The notes below the pieces were generated by a model. That model was not told where the DNA came from. It made no database searches and saw nothing but the letters and a program-made list of their open reading frames with translations. Source: Aureimonas altamirensis (GTDB lineage Bacteria > Pseudomonadota > Alphaproteobacteria > Rhizobiales > Rhizobiaceae). Taken from it: a DNA stretch of 64,000 bases. Location: contig NZ_JAMQCO010000004.1 of the NCBI RefSeq assembly GCF_023702225.1, positions 353,994 to 417,993 of the forward strand, in the 5' to 3' direction. Within the stretch, counting starts at the first letter, position 1, and the number at the start of each line of letters is the position of its first letter. This document shows positions 1-9,389 of this stretch, piece after piece. Made by a program: the position numbers and the translations under genes.

Positions 1-729
1 GCGGCCCTCGGCATCGTCGCTCGCGTCAAGCCCGACATCGTCCTGCTGGACGCGCTGATGCCGGGCCGTGACGGCTTCGAGACGTGCCGTGCCCTGAAGG
101 CAGACGAAAGCTCCGCCGGCATCCCGGTCATCTTCATGACCGGTCTCGACGAGACGGAGCATATCGTTCGGGCCTTTTCCGTCGGCGGCGTGGACTATGT
201 GACCAAGCCTTTCGCCGTTGCCGAAGTGATCGCGCGGATCGAGGTCCATGGGCGCAACGCCAGCCGGTCGCGCCTCGTGCAGCGCGCGCTGGAAACCAGC
301 GGACGCCATCTGGTGGCGACCGACGCGCAGGGCCGCGTCTCGTGGGTATCGGCCGAAGCGCGCGCCGCACTGCAGGGCGGCGCAAGGCTGCACGACGACC
401 CGCGCACCATCAGCCCGGGGGAAACCATCGAGGCGGCAGGGCAGACGCTGCGCCTTCTCGGCGCATGCGGCCCGTCCGAATACCTGTTCGAACTGCTGGA
501 CAAGGCGAGCGCGCAGACGCCGGAAGATGTGCTCAAGCAGGGCTTCGGGCTGACCACCCGCGAGGCGGAGGTGCTGATCTGGCTCGTGCGGGGCAAGTCG
601 AACCGCGACATCGCCACCATTCTCAGCCTGTCTCCCCGTACGGTCGACAAGCATCTGGAAACGGTCTTCCGCAAGCTCGGTGTCGAAAACCGGACATCGG
701 CGGTGGCGCTGGCGGTGGCGAAGATCTAG
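1..729 (+). CDS. LuxR/FixJ-type response regulator, 5' end cut by the window
   Basis: The frame is open from base 1, so the start lies outside the window; 242 residues are visible. The first about 75 residues are the end of a receiver domain: the likely phosphorylated Asp is in LLDALMPG (visible residue 17), followed by the conserved Thr in FMTG (47) and the Lys in YVTKPF (69). Residues about 80-165 look like a small PAS-like segment. Residues about 180-240 form a LuxR-type helix-turn-helix (LTTREAEVL, then SNRDIA and the recognition helix SPRTVDKHLE). It should bind DNA after phosphorylation by a histidine kinase outside the window. Its targets cannot be told from here. The gene ends convergently, overlapping the stop of the HxlR gene by 4 nt. 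Confidence 0.9.
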   Translation, partial: AALGIVARVKPDIVLLDALMPGRDGFETCRALKADESSAGIPVIFMTGLDETEHIVRAFSVGGVDYVTKPFAVAEVIARIEVHGRNASRSRLVQRALETSGRHLVATDAQGRVSWVSAEARAALQGGARLHDDPRTISPGETIEAAGQTLRLLGACGPSEYLFELLDKASAQTPEDVLKQGFGLTTREAEVLIWLVRGKSNRDIATILSLSPRTVDKHLETVFRKLGVENRTSAVALAVAKI

Positions 730-1091
730 CCCGGCTTCTGCTCGTCGAAGCTGCGGCGGGCCGCTTCGACCGCGTCGAGATTGGCGATCATCCAGCCGTA
801 GAGTGCCTTGAAGGGCACCTGAAGCGAACGGCCGAGAGGGGTGATGGAATATTCCACGCCCACCGGCGAAACCGGGATGACGCGCCGCGATACGAGCCCG
901 TTGCGCTCCAGCCGTCGCAAGCATTGCGTCAGCGCCTTCTGCGTCACGCCCTCCAGGTGCCGCCTGATGCCGTTGAAGCGCATGGGGCCGGCATCCAGCA
1001 CCGTCAGCACCATGACCGACCATTTGTCCGCCACCTGGTCGAACAGAAGGCGGCTTGGACAGTCGACGTGGAAGTGTTCGCAATCGGGCAT
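726..1091 (-). CDS. HxlR-family winged-helix transcriptional regulator
   Basis: The 121-residue protein has the HxlR layout: an N-terminal Cys region, DKWSVMVL at the start of the winged helix, then RFNGIRRHLEGVTQKALTQ and the wing RRVIPVSPVGVEYSIT. Length and architecture are normal for the family, whose members respond to aldehydes, quinones or redox stress. It is divergent from an old-yellow-enzyme gene, the classic arrangement of an HxlR repressor and its NAD(P)H-flavin reductase target. An imperfect inverted repeat lies in the shared promoter. The regulatory pairing is inferred from position. Confidence 0.9.
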   Translation of the reverse strand: MPDCEHFHVDCPSRLLFDQVADKWSVMVLTVLDAGPMRFNGIRRHLEGVTQKALTQCLRRLERNGLVSRRVIPVSPVGVEYSITPLGRSLQVPFKALYGWMIANLDAVEAARRSFDEQKPG

Positions 1092-1102
1092 CGGTTTCCT
1101 TC

Positions 1103-1148
1103 GGTATACCTGAGCGACTTGCAGTGCCTTATTGACCTCAGGTTTACA
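1103..1148. promoter_or_regulatory. Imperfect inverted repeat, candidate HxlR operator
   Basis: GGTATACCTGAG (1103-1114) is partly mirrored by CTCAGGTTTAC (1137-1147), and TATACCT recurs around 1152. The repeats occupy the 99-bp gap between the divergent HxlR and old-yellow-enzyme genes. A dimeric winged-helix regulator could bind here and control both genes. This is inferred from symmetry and position only. Confidence 0.4.
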
Positions 1149-1190
1149 ACATATACCTAGTGGGCTCCCATATCAACGGAGCTCCTATCC

Positions 1191-2312
1191 ATGCCGGACC
1201 TATCGACGGACATCCTGTTTCGCCCATTTCGGATCGGGAGCCTGGAATTACCCAATCGCATCGTCATGGCGCCGATGACGCGCACCTTCACGAAGCAGGG
1301 GATTCCGGGCCCGGAAAACGCGGCTTACTATCGGCGACGGGCCGAAGGCGGGGTCGGGCTGATCCTGTCTGAAGGCACCGTGATCGACAGGCCGGCCTCT
1401 CGAAACCATCCTGGCATACCCTTCTTCCATGGCCGGGAGGCACTGGCAGGCTGGAAGGGCGTTATCGATTCCGTCCACGCGGCCGGCGGACGGATGGGGC
1501 CGCAGCTCTGGCACACGGGCGCGGTCAAGAGCATCCTCGGTGACTGGCAGGCCGACGCCCCGGTCGAAAGCCCGTCCGGCCTGGACGCGCCCGGCGTGCA
1601 ACGCGGCGTGGCGATGAGCGAGGAAGCCATCGCCGACACGATCGCCGCCTTCGCTTCCGCCGCCGCAAGCGCCAAGGCGCTCGGCTTCGACACGGTCGAG
1701 CTGCATGGCGCACACGGATATCTCATAGACCAGTTCTTCTGGTCCGGCACCAACGAGCGCACCGACCGGTTCGGCGGGGCGACCATCCGCGAACGCGCGC
1801 AATTCGCCGCCGAGGTGGTGAAGGCGGTGCGCCTTGCCGTCGGCGACGGTTTTCCGGTCATCTTGCGCGTCAGCCAATGGAAACAGCAGGACTACGCTGC
1901 CCGCATCGCCGAAACGCCGGACGGCCTTGCCGATTGGCTGCAGCCGCTGGTGGAAGCCGGCGCCGATATCCTGCACTGCTCGCAACGCCGGTTCTGGGAG
2001 CCGGAGTTTCCGGACATCGACGGCGCCGAAGGGCTGAACTTCGCGGGTTGGGCGAAGAAGCTTACAGGCGCCCCCACGATCAGCGTCGGCTCGGTCGGCC
2101 TGAAGGGCGATTTCCTTGCGGCGTTCCAGGGACAGGGAGCGACGACATCCGGACTGGACGGACTCATCGAGCGGATGGAGCGCGATGAATTCGACCTCGT
2201 CGCCGTCGGGCGCGTGCTGCTGAGCGATCCGGACTGGGTCGCCAAGGTAAGGCAGGGCGACGCCGACGGATTGAAGGGCTTCGACCCGGCGGCCCTGACC
2301 GAACTGGCCTAG
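1191..2312 (+). CDS. Old yellow enzyme family NADH:flavin oxidoreductase
   Basis: This 373-residue TIM-barrel flavoprotein starts with the family signature ([19 protein letters not shown]). It carries [12 protein letters not shown] with the substrate-anchoring His172/His175 pair and Tyr177, and [12 protein letters not shown] after it. The C-terminal FMN-phosphate region (ISVGSVG, then [13 protein letters not shown]) is present. Such enzymes reduce alpha,beta-unsaturated carbonyls or nitro compounds using NAD(P)H in the cytoplasm. It is divergent from an HxlR regulator, which suggests induction by electrophiles. The substrate cannot be assigned from sequence. The ATG at 1191 starts exactly at the family's conserved N-terminus. 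Confidence 0.9.
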   Translation: MPDLSTDILFRPFRIGSLELPNRIVMAPMTRTFTKQGIPGPENAAYYRRRAEGGVGLILSEGTVIDRPASRNHPGIPFFHGREALAGWKGVIDSVHAAGGRMGPQLWHTGAVKSILGDWQADAPVESPSGLDAPGVQRGVAMSEEAIADTIAAFASAAASAKALGFDTVELHGAHGYLIDQFFWSGTNERTDRFGGATIRERAQFAAEVVKAVRLAVGDGFPVILRVSQWKQQDYAARIAETPDGLADWLQPLVEAGADILHCSQRRFWEPEFPDIDGAEGLNFAGWAKKLTGAPTISVGSVGLKGDFLAAFQGQGATTSGLDGLIERMERDEFDLVAVGRVLLSDPDWVAKVRQGDADGLKGFDPAALTELA

Positions 2313-4177
2313 CTTCGGAACTCCCATGGCCGAATGCCGTGCGCCTTGATCCGCGAAGCGAGCGTCGTCGGCTTTACCCCAAGCAGCAGCGCAGCGCCGC
2401 CGGGGCCGGATACCCGGCCGCCGGCCAGCGACAGGGCTTTTTCGATATCCGCCTTTTCGGCCGCGCGCCGCCCCGTTTCGGTGCGGGGCGCCTCGCCCGG
2501 CGCGCCGTTACGGCGCGCCACGGCCGGCGTCGGCCGCGCCTGCGGCAGGTCGAAATCCAGCCTGCCGTCGCGCGACAGGATCAGCGCGCGCTCCAGCACG
2601 TTCTGCAACTCGCGGATATTGCCGGGCCAGTCGTAGGCCTGCAGGCGCTCCATGTCGCCGGCGCGGATGCGCCGCTGCTGCGGGCTGCCCTTGCGTCCGG
2701 GACTTTCGAGAAAGTGCGTCACCAGCAAAGGAATGTCCTCCACCCTCTCCCGCAGGGGCACCAGGTGGATCGGAAAGACGTTCAGGCGGAAATACAGGTC
2801 TGAGCGGAAGCGCCCCGCCGCCACCTCCGCTTCCAGGTTACGGTTGGTGGCGGCGACGATGCGCACATCCACCTCGCGCGTCTTTTCCTCCCCGATACGC
2901 TCGTATTGCCCCTCCTGCAGAATGCGCAGGAGCTTGCCCTGCAACTCCGGCGGAATTTCCCCCACCTCGTCCAGGAACAGCGTACCGCCATCCGCCAGCT
3001 CGAAACGCCCGGCGCGGTCTCGCAGGGCGCCGGTGAACGCACCCCTGGCATGGCCGAAGAATTCGGATTCGAACAGGTCGCGCGGGACGGCGGCGCAGTT
3101 GACGCGGATCAACGGCCTGTCCCCTCGCCCGCTCGCCTCGTGGATCGCGCGCGCCACCAGTTCCTTGCCGGTGCCGGATTCGCCCGTCACCAGCACCGCC
3201 GCGTCCGACGGTGCGACGAGTTCTATGCGCTTGCGCAGCGCCTCGACCGGCGCGGAGCGGCCGACGATGCCCCGGTCGCGGAATTCGAGTCGGATTTCCT
3301 CCTGGAGATAGGCGTTCTCGAGCTCCAGCCTCTGCCGCAGGCGGTCGTTCTCGGCAAGGGCCGAACGCAGTTCCTCTTCTGCGCGTCGGCGTCGGGTGAC
3401 GTCGCGGAACACGATGACGGCGCCCACCACCGCGCCCCGCTCGCGGATGGGCGTGGACGTGTATTCCACCGGAAAGGACGAACCGTCCCTGCGGAAGAAC
3501 ACTTCGTCGTCCACCGTGTGCACCGCCCCATCGCGGAAGGCCGCATAGATGGGACAATGCTCGGCGGGATAATGGCGGCCATCGGCATGGTGGTGGTGGA
3601 CGCTTTCGTGCATGCCCTTTCCGACCAGATCCTCGGCACGCCAGCCCAGCAGCTTTTCGGCCGCCGGGTTGAGGAAGGTGGTCTTGCCTTCGGCATTGAC
3701 CCCGTAGACGCCCTCGCCGGCGGCGCGCAAGATCAACTGATTCTGTTGCTCGATGTCCCTGAAGATGCGGTCGACGCGCTGCCATTCGGCGATGCCGGAA
3801 TGCTGGAAGCGGTTTGCCGCGGTATCCGTCGCATGGCGCGCCTGTTCCGCGAGGTCGATGACCGTCAGCAGGATATGCGCCTTGCCGCTGCCATTCTCGA
3901 TCCTGTCGCCACGATACTCCACCCGCAGTTCGCTGCCGGAGGCGTGGCGCGGCGTCAGGCCGCGCGTCCAGTAATAGCCGAGCGTCAGCACCGCTTCGCA
4001 GAAGACGATCAGCGCCGGCAACTGGCCGGGATGCAAGGCGGAGAAGCCGGCATCCAGCAACTTGCCCTCCCCGGCCCCGAACAGAAGTTCCGCCGCACGG
4101 CTGATGCCGACGATCCTGTCTTCGGTGGGATCGACCTTTATGACGGCAAGGGACGGCGGCGGAGTGTGCAGTTGCAT
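2309..4177 (-). CDS. PAS-domain sigma-54-dependent transcriptional activator
   Basis: The 622-residue enhancer-binding protein has two PAS domains (about residues 10-110 and 130-250), a coiled linker, a full AAA+ sigma-54 interaction domain and a C-terminal Fis-type helix-turn-helix. Visible motifs are Walker A GESGTGKE, the sigma-54 contact loop GAFTGA, Walker [12 protein letters not shown] and the arginine-finger region. ATG 4177 is preferred over an upstream in-frame ATG at 4249, because the latter would read through the palindromic site. It is divergent from the cyanate operon, whose promoter is a consensus -24/-12 element, so it is very probably that operon's activator. The signal sensed by its PAS domains is unknown. 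Its stop overlaps the end of the old-yellow-enzyme gene by 4 nt. Confidence 0.92.
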   Translation of the reverse strand: MQLHTPPPSLAVIKVDPTEDRIVGISRAAELLFGAGEGKLLDAGFSALHPGQLPALIVFCEAVLTLGYYWTRGLTPRHASGSELRVEYRGDRIENGSGKAHILLTVIDLAEQARHATDTAANRFQHSGIAEWQRVDRIFRDIEQQNQLILRAAGEGVYGVNAEGKTTFLNPAAEKLLGWRAEDLVGKGMHESVHHHHADGRHYPAEHCPIYAAFRDGAVHTVDDEVFFRRDGSSFPVEYTSTPIRERGAVVGAVIVFRDVTRRRRAEEELRSALAENDRLRQRLELENAYLQEEIRLEFRDRGIVGRSAPVEALRKRIELVAPSDAAVLVTGESGTGKELVARAIHEASGRGDRPLIRVNCAAVPRDLFESEFFGHARGAFTGALRDRAGRFELADGGTLFLDEVGEIPPELQGKLLRILQEGQYERIGEEKTREVDVRIVAATNRNLEAEVAAGRFRSDLYFRLNVFPIHLVPLRERVEDIPLLVTHFLESPGRKGSPQQRRIRAGDMERLQAYDWPGNIRELQNVLERALILSRDGRLDFDLPQARPTPAVARRNGAPGEAPRTETGRRAAEKADIEKALSLAGGRVSGPGGAALLLGVKPTTLASRIKAHGIRPWEFRS

Positions 4178-4190
4178 GCACGCACGATAA

Positions 4191-4223
4191 CGAGATTTCG
4201 TAAGATTACGAAACGAAATCTCG
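4191..4223. promoter_or_regulatory. Nested palindrome, likely upstream activator site
   Basis: Two nested inverted repeats share this stretch: CGAGATTTCG (4191-4200) with CGAAATCTCG (4214-4223), and inside them TTTCGTAA-GA-TTACGAAA. The centre is about 96 bp upstream of the -12 element of the sigma-54 promoter, a normal distance for an enhancer site. It is also 14-46 bp upstream of the activator's own start, so it could mediate autoregulation. Confidence 0.65.
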
Positions 4224-4287
4224 TGATTTCGCGTGATCCGACCTGGCAAGGCGCACGCCGCATGCGGGCAGGCAGGCCTATCGAAAT

Positions 4288-4303
4288 TGGCACGCGGATT
4301 GCA
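4288..4303 (+). promoter_or_regulatory. Sigma-54 (-24/-12) promoter of the cyanate operon
   Basis: The bases TGGCACG-CGGA-TTGCA match the sigma-54 consensus TGGCACG-N4-TTGCW at every position. Transcription would start near 4315, leaving a short leader before ATG 4342, whose ribosome site is AGGGGG. A sigma-54 activator gene is divergent from it. Confidence 0.85.
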
Positions 4304-4341
4304 ACACCCCTGTCAGCGCGTCTCAGACAGGGGGTATCCCG

Positions 4342-5721
4342 ATGGCACTTTTCGACAATCCGTTCCGACCCGATACAAGTCTTGCTCGCTGTTCATGCGG
4401 CCGCCATGCCAGCGAGGCCGAGCATCGGATGGCGGTGCAACTGGAAGCGCGAGCGGTGGCGGATCGCGAGGAAGCCCGCACGACGCGCGTGGTGGAATCG
4501 GCCCTGATGCGCGCCCTCTTCCCGCAGGACCGTTCCCGCCGCGCCTTCCTGCGCGCCGTCGGCTCCGGCACTGCGGCGGCCGCGCTGGCGCAATTCCTGC
4601 CCGTCGGGATGATCGCCGATGCCTTCGCACAGGGCGCCGGGCCGCTGGAAAAGACCGACCTGAATGTCGGCTTCATCCCCATCACCTGCGCCACCCCGAT
4701 CATCATGGCGCATCCGATGGGCTTCTACGAGCGGCAGGGCCTGAACGTGAACGTGGTGAAGACGGCAGGTTGGGCCGTCATCCGCGACATGACGATGAAT
4801 GGCGAATACGACGCCGCGCACATGCTGGCCCCCATGCCCATCGCCATCACCATGGGCGCCGGGGCCAACGCCATTCCCTATACGATGCCGGCGGTCGAGA
4901 ACATCAACGGACAGGCCATCACCCTTGCGATGAAGCACCGGGAGCGGCGCGACCCGGCCGACTGGAAGGGCTTCCGCTTCGCCGTCCCGTTCGATTATTC
5001 GATGCACAACTACCTTCTGCGGTACTATCTCGCGGAGGCGGGCATCGACCCGGACGCGGATGTGTCTATCCGTGCCGTGCCGCCGCCGGAGATGGTCGCC
5101 AACCTGCGGGCCGACAATATCGACGGTTTCCTTGCGCCCGACCCGGTCAACCAGCGCGCCGTCTATGACGGCGTGGGCTTCATCCATATCCTGTCCAAGG
5201 AAATCTGGGACGGCCATCCGTGCTGCGGCTTCGCCGCCTCGCGCGCTTTCGTCGAGAATTCGCCCAACACCTATGCCGCCCTGCTACGCGCCATCATGGA
5301 GGCGACGGCCTACGCGACCGATGCCGCGCACCGCAGCGAGATCGCCGCCGCCATCGCACCGCAGCAATACCTGAACCAGCCGGAAACCGTCGTGAACCAG
5401 GTGCTGACGGGCACCTACGCCGATGGGCTCGGCAATGTCGTCCGCGACCCCGACCGCATCGATTTCGCGCCCTTCCCCTGGGAAAGCTTCGCCGTCTGGA
5501 TCATGACCCAGATGAAGCGCTGGGGGCAGGTTTCGGGCGATGTCGATTATGCCGGCATAGCCGAACAGGTCTACCTCGCCACCGATGCCCGCCGCCTGAT
5601 GCAGGAGGTGGGGCTGGAAGCGCCGGCCGAGAACTCGAAGAGCTTCTCCGTCATGGGCAAGACGTTCGACCCGGCCGACCCGGAGGGCTACCTCGCCTCC
5701 TTCGACATCGGGCGGAGCTGA
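4342..5721 (+). CDS. cynA: Cyanate/nitrate-type ABC transporter substrate-binding protein
   Basis: The 459-residue protein belongs to the NrtA/CmpA/CynA family of periplasmic binding proteins. It has the family's long N-terminal leader with CSCGRH and a twin-arginine export signal (SRRAFLR, Arg66-Arg67, then an Ala-rich hydrophobic stretch ending near AFAQ about residue 97). The mature part begins with LNVGFIPITCATPI and contains MGFYERQGLNV. It is first in an operon with a permease, an ATPase and cyanase, so cyanate is the likely ligand, although NrtA-type proteins also bind nitrate or bicarbonate. It is transcribed from the sigma-54 promoter just upstream. Confidence 0.85.
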   Translation: MALFDNPFRPDTSLARCSCGRHASEAEHRMAVQLEARAVADREEARTTRVVESALMRALFPQDRSRRAFLRAVGSGTAAAALAQFLPVGMIADAFAQGAGPLEKTDLNVGFIPITCATPIIMAHPMGFYERQGLNVNVVKTAGWAVIRDMTMNGEYDAAHMLAPMPIAITMGAGANAIPYTMPAVENINGQAITLAMKHRERRDPADWKGFRFAVPFDYSMHNYLLRYYLAEAGIDPDADVSIRAVPPPEMVANLRADNIDGFLAPDPVNQRAVYDGVGFIHILSKEIWDGHPCCGFAASRAFVENSPNTYAALLRAIMEATAYATDAAHRSEIAAAIAPQQYLNQPETVVNQVLTGTYADGLGNVVRDPDRIDFAPFPWESFAVWIMTQMKRWGQVSGDVDYAGIAEQVYLATDARRLMQEVGLEAPAENSKSFSVMGKTFDPADPEGYLASFDIGRS

Positions 5722-5724
5722 ACG

Positions 5725-6567
5725 ATGACGGCTTCGCTTTCCTTGCGCGCCGGCATCCTGTCGCTCGCCATCCTCGCGGCAATCCTGATCGGCTGGCATG
5801 TCGCCGTATCGCAAGGGGGCACGGCGGCCGAGGGGCTCGATCCGGAATATGCCGCCCTGATGGGAGCGCAGGTCACGCAGGGCGCCTCGGCCATGCCGGG
5901 TCCGATGGACCTGGCGCGGACGCTCTGGGGACACCTGTCCGACCCGTTCTACGACCATGGGCCCAATTCGAAGGGCATCGGCCTTCAGTTGCTCTATTCC
6001 CTCGGCCGCGTGCTGCTGGGCTTCGGCCTGGCCTTCGTCGTGGCGGTGCCGCTGGGCTTCATGATCGGCATGTCGCCGTTGGTATCGAAGGCGCTGAACC
6101 CCTTCATCCAGATCCTGAAGCCGGTATCGCCGCTGGCCTGGATGCCGCTCGCCCTCTACACGATCAAGGACTCGGCCATCTCGGCCATCTTCGTGATCTT
6201 CATCTGCTCGATCTGGCCGATGCTGGTGAATACGGCCTTCGGCGTCGCCAATGTGCGGCGGGAATGGCTGAACGTCGCCCGCACGCTGGAGATCTCGCCC
6301 CTGCGGCGGGCCTTCACGGTCATCCTGCCGGCCGCCGCGCCGACCATCGTGACGGGCATGCGCATATCCATCGGCATCGCATGGCTCGTCATCGTCGCGG
6401 CCGAGATGCTCGTTGGCGGCACCGGGATCGGCTACTTCGTCTGGAACGAGTGGAACAACCTGTCCATCGTCAACGTCATCGTCGCCATCCTGATGATCGG
6501 CGTGATCGGCATGATCCTCGACCAGATCCTGGCGGGCGCGGCGCGCCTCGTGACCTTTCCCGAGTAG
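5725..6567 (+). CDS. cynB: Cyanate/nitrate-type ABC transporter permease
   Basis: This 280-residue inner-membrane protein is of the NrtB/SsuC/TauC type. It has an N-terminal membrane segment, a short periplasmic stretch, then about five more segments. The cytoplasmic EAA loop that contacts the ATPase is seen as RTLEISPLRRAF followed by ILPAAAPTIVTGMR. It starts 3 nt after the binding-protein stop and is followed by the ATPase gene, completing an importer. Substrate assignment rests on the linked cyanase gene. Confidence 0.85.
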   Translation: MTASLSLRAGILSLAILAAILIGWHVAVSQGGTAAEGLDPEYAALMGAQVTQGASAMPGPMDLARTLWGHLSDPFYDHGPNSKGIGLQLLYSLGRVLLGFGLAFVVAVPLGFMIGMSPLVSKALNPFIQILKPVSPLAWMPLALYTIKDSAISAIFVIFICSIWPMLVNTAFGVANVRREWLNVARTLEISPLRRAFTVILPAAAPTIVTGMRISIGIAWLVIVAAEMLVGGTGIGYFVWNEWNNLSIVNVIVAILMIGVIGMILDQILAGAARLVTFPE

Positions 6568-6578
6568 GAGCGTCGACC

Positions 6579-7562
6579 ATGAGCAACATCCTGCCCATCG
6601 GGCGCAAGCGCCCGCCAACAGAAGGCAAGAGGACGGAAAAGCCCATGCCGTCGAAACGACTGATCTCCATCGAAGGCATCGCCAAGCGCTACCCGCGCAA
6701 GGGCGAAGGCGACCTCACCATCTTCGAGGATCTGTGGCTGCCGATCGACCGGGGCGAATTCGTCTGCATCATCGGTCATTCCGGCTGCGGCAAGACGACC
6801 GTACTCAACATCCTGGCCGGGCTGGACCAGCCGTCGGAAGGCGTCGTCATCGTCGACGGAAAGGAGATTTCCGGGCCCTCCCTCGACCGGGCCGTGATCT
6901 TCCAGGGCCACGCGCTGCTGCCATGGATGAGCGTGCTCGGCAATGTCGCCTATGCCGTTTCCGCCCGCCACCCCGACTGGTCCGGGGCAAGGGTGCGCGA
7001 GCATGCCATGCGCTTCATCGAACTCGTCGGTCTCGGGCCGGCCGCCGGCCGCAAGCCGGCGGAGCTTTCCGGCGGGATGAAGCAGCGCGTCGGCATTGCC
7101 CGCGCCTTGTCCATCGAGCCGAAGACGCTGCTGATGGACGAGCCGTTCTCGGCGCTCGACGCGCTGACGCGGGGCACCCTGCAGGACGAGGTGCGCCGCA
7201 TCTGCGTCTCGTCGGACCAGACGGTGATGATGATCACCCACGATGTGGACGAGGCCATCTACCTGGCCGACAAGATCGTGCTGATGACGAACGGGCCCGG
7301 GGCGCATGTCGCCGAGATCGTGCGGAACACGCTCCCGCGGGACCGCATGCGCAACGACCTCCACAGGCTGCCCGGCTATTACGAGCTGCGCAATCACCTG
7401 ATGGACTTCCTCGTGACCCGCTCGGCCACCTTCGCCCAGGAGTTGGCAGGCGGGCTGGAGTGGAACGGAAGGACGCCGCCGCTGGTCCAGCCCATCGGCG
7501 ACGCCGTGCCCTCGGCGGTCATCGCCGCCGAGGCCGAGGACGGCGGTCGCGCCGCCTCCTGA
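6579..7562 (+). CDS. cynD: Cyanate/nitrate-type ABC transporter ATP-binding protein
   Basis: The 327-residue ATPase has Walker A GHSGCGKTT, a Q-loop, signature [15 protein letters not shown], Walker B LLMDEPFSALD and the switch His in MMITHDVDEA. The start is set at ATG 6579 after a GGAGC ribosome site; the same frame is open much further upstream only because it shadows the permease. A tail of about 60 residues follows the core, as in NrtD/CynD relatives. It powers import by the preceding permease. Confidence 0.88.
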   Translation: MSNILPIGRKRPPTEGKRTEKPMPSKRLISIEGIAKRYPRKGEGDLTIFEDLWLPIDRGEFVCIIGHSGCGKTTVLNILAGLDQPSEGVVIVDGKEISGPSLDRAVIFQGHALLPWMSVLGNVAYAVSARHPDWSGARVREHAMRFIELVGLGPAAGRKPAELSGGMKQRVGIARALSIEPKTLLMDEPFSALDALTRGTLQDEVRRICVSSDQTVMMITHDVDEAIYLADKIVLMTNGPGAHVAEIVRNTLPRDRMRNDLHRLPGYYELRNHLMDFLVTRSATFAQELAGGLEWNGRTPPLVQPIGDAVPSAVIAAEAEDGGRAAS

Positions 7563-7594
7563 ATACCCCCCGACCCATGCAAAGGACCCTACCG

Positions 7595-8089
7595 ATGAAG
7601 CGTATCGAACTCGTCGAGAAGATCTTCGACGTGAAGCGTGAGAAGAACCTGACCTGGAAAGCCATCGCGGAAGAGATCGGCGGCTACTCCCAGCTCTACA
7701 TCATGACGGCGTTGATGGGGCAGATGCGCCTGCCGGCCCCGCAGGCCGCCAAGGCGGCCGCGCTGTTCGGCCTGAGCGAGAACGAGCAGAAGATGCTGGG
7801 CGAGGTTCCGTATCGTGCCGAGCAGAGCCTCGTCCCGCCGACCGATCCGACCCTCTACCGCTTTCACGAGGCGATGATGGTCTTCGGCCCGACGATGAAG
7901 GAATATATCCATGAGGAGTTCGGCGACGGCATCATGTCGGCCATCGACTTCGACCTGCAGATGGAACGCGAGCCGAACGAGGCGGGCGACCGGGTGCGCA
8001 TCACCATGTCGGGCAAGTTCCTGCCCTACCGGTACCATCAGCCGGAAGAAGGCTGCCCGGCCCTCGGATACAGGCAGAAGGACGCCTGA
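7595..8089 (+). CDS. cynS: Cyanate hydratase (cyanase)
   Basis: Cyanase converts cyanate and bicarbonate to ammonia and carbon dioxide, detoxifying cyanate and releasing nitrogen. The 164-residue protein has the N-terminal helical DNA-binding-like domain and the C-terminal catalytic domain. Arg89, Glu92 and Ser115 have the spacing (3 and 23) of the E. coli catalytic residues Arg96, Glu99 and Ser122. The start at 7595 follows AAAGGA at 7581-7586; an in-frame ATG six codons upstream (7577) is less well placed. It is the fourth gene of the sigma-54-controlled operon. A nitrogen-scavenging role fits sigma-54 control. Confidence 0.95.
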   Translation: MKRIELVEKIFDVKREKNLTWKAIAEEIGGYSQLYIMTALMGQMRLPAPQAAKAAALFGLSENEQKMLGEVPYRAEQSLVPPTDPTLYRFHEAMMVFGPTMKEYIHEEFGDGIMSAIDFDLQMEREPNEAGDRVRITMSGKFLPYRYHQPEEGCPALGYRQKDA

Positions 8090-8091
8090 CG

Positions 8092-8577
8092 ATGCGCTCG
8101 CAGGTCCCGGCCGAAGCGCGCCCGCCGCTTCCCCCCTTCGATGCCGGGACCGCGAGCATCAAGGCACGGCGGGCCGAAGATGCCTGGAACGGACGCGATC
8201 CGGCCGCCGTGGCGATGGCCTACACGGCGGACTCCCGGTGGCGGAACCGGTCCGAGTTCCTGCAGGGGCGCGAGGCGATCGTCGCCTTCCTGAGCCGCAA
8301 ATGGCAGCGGGAACTGGATTATCGCCTCATCAAGGAGGTCTGGGCCTTCCACGGCAATCGCATTGCGGCGCGTTTTGCCTACGAGTGGCACGACGCGGAC
8401 GGCCGGTGGTTCCGCAGCCATGGCAACGAGCAATGGCAATTCGATGCCGAAGGCCTGATGGAGCGCCGCGAGGCCTCCATCAACGACGTGCAGATATCGG
8501 AGCACGAGCGCCTGTTCCGCTGGGAGGGCGCCCGCCGCCCGGACGATCATCCGGGACTGTCCGACCTCGGCCTTTAA
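8092..8577 (+). CDS. NTF2-like protein of the DUF1348 family
   Basis: The 161-residue protein resembles the DUF1348 family of the nuclear-transport-factor-2 fold ([14 protein letters not shown], then [28 protein letters not shown] and NEQWQFD). The conserved Arg/Trp/Glu set of this family is visible, but no reaction is established for it. It starts 2 nt after the cyanase stop and is clearly the last gene of the cyanate operon. It ends convergently with the phosphonate transporter, overlapping it by 4 nt. Its role in the operon is unknown. Confidence 0.8.
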   Translation: MRSQVPAEARPPLPPFDAGTASIKARRAEDAWNGRDPAAVAMAYTADSRWRNRSEFLQGREAIVAFLSRKWQRELDYRLIKEVWAFHGNRIAARFAYEWHDADGRWFRSHGNEQWQFDAEGLMERREASINDVQISEHERLFRWEGARRPDDHPGLSDLGL

Positions 8578-9389
8578 AGGATCGCGTGACGGACTTTGGC
8601 CGACACCCATTCCGATAGGAAGACGGTGGCGAGGATCAGGGCGAAGATCACCGACACCTGGCTCCAGGCCAGCATGTTGAGAGAGCTTTGCAATTGCATT
8701 CCGATGCCGCCGGCCCCGACAAGACCGAGGATGGCGGATTCGCGGATGTTGATGTCCCAGCGGAACACGGTCACACCCATGAAGGTGGGCAGCACCTGCG
8801 GCACCACCGCATAATCCAGAAGCTGCGCCGTACCGGCGCCGGTTGCGCGGACCGCCTCGACCTGGCCTTCGTCGATCTCCTCGATCGCCTCGTAGATCAG
8901 TTTGGATATGAAGCCGATGGAGCGGAGCGCGATGGCCAGGATGCCGGCGAGAAGCCCGGGCCCGAAGATGACGACCAGCACCAGCGCCCAGATCAGGGAG
9001 TTGATCGAGCGGGAGGCGACGATGACCAGCAACGCCAGGGGCCGCAGGAAGGCGGCGCTCGGCGTCGTGTTGGATGCGGCGAGAAACGCGACCGGCACGG
9101 ACAGCACCGAACCCAGAAGCGTCCCGAGCGTCGCGATGTTGATCGTATCCCACAAGGGGCCCATGAGCTGGCCGGCATAATCCCAGCGCGGCGGAAACGC
9201 CCGTGCGACCAGTTGCGCGCCCTGCGACGGCGCATCCAGGGCGAAGGCCCAGATCGTATTCCGGTTCATCACCTGCCAGCACCAGACGAAGAAGGCGGCG
9301 AGCGCCGCCCAGCAAAGCCATTGCAGCCATTCGGCGGCAGTGGTGCGCTTGCGCCAGACGGGCGCCGGGCGTGAAGGTCCGGTCATCAT
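8574..9389 (-). CDS. phnE: Phosphonate-type ABC transporter permease, second copy
   Basis: The 271-residue membrane protein is of the PhnE family with about six membrane segments. The EAA loop reads [13 protein letters not shown] followed by [11 protein letters not shown], typical of phosphonate permeases. Its start (ATG 9389, or 9386) overlaps the stop of the other phnE by an ATGA junction, so the pair is translationally coupled and probably forms a heterodimer. It is the last gene of phnD-C-E-E. Confidence 0.88.
   Translation of the reverse strand: MMTGPSRPAPVWRKRTTAAEWLQWLCWAALAAFFVWCWQVMNRNTIWAFALDAPSQGAQLVARAFPPRWDYAGQLMGPLWDTINIATLGTLLGSVLSVPVAFLAASNTTPSAAFLRPLALLVIVASRSINSLIWALVLVVIFGPGLLAGILAIALRSIGFISKLIYEAIEEIDEGQVEAVRATGAGTAQLLDYAVVPQVLPTFMGVTVFRWDINIRESAILGLVGAGGIGMQLQSSLNMLAWSQVSVIFALILATVFLSEWVSAKVRHAIL

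Noticed and set aside
2906..4507. A 533-codon + strand frame through the sigma-54 activator gene
   Set aside because: It is antisense to a gene with all AAA+ motifs and itself shows no motif.
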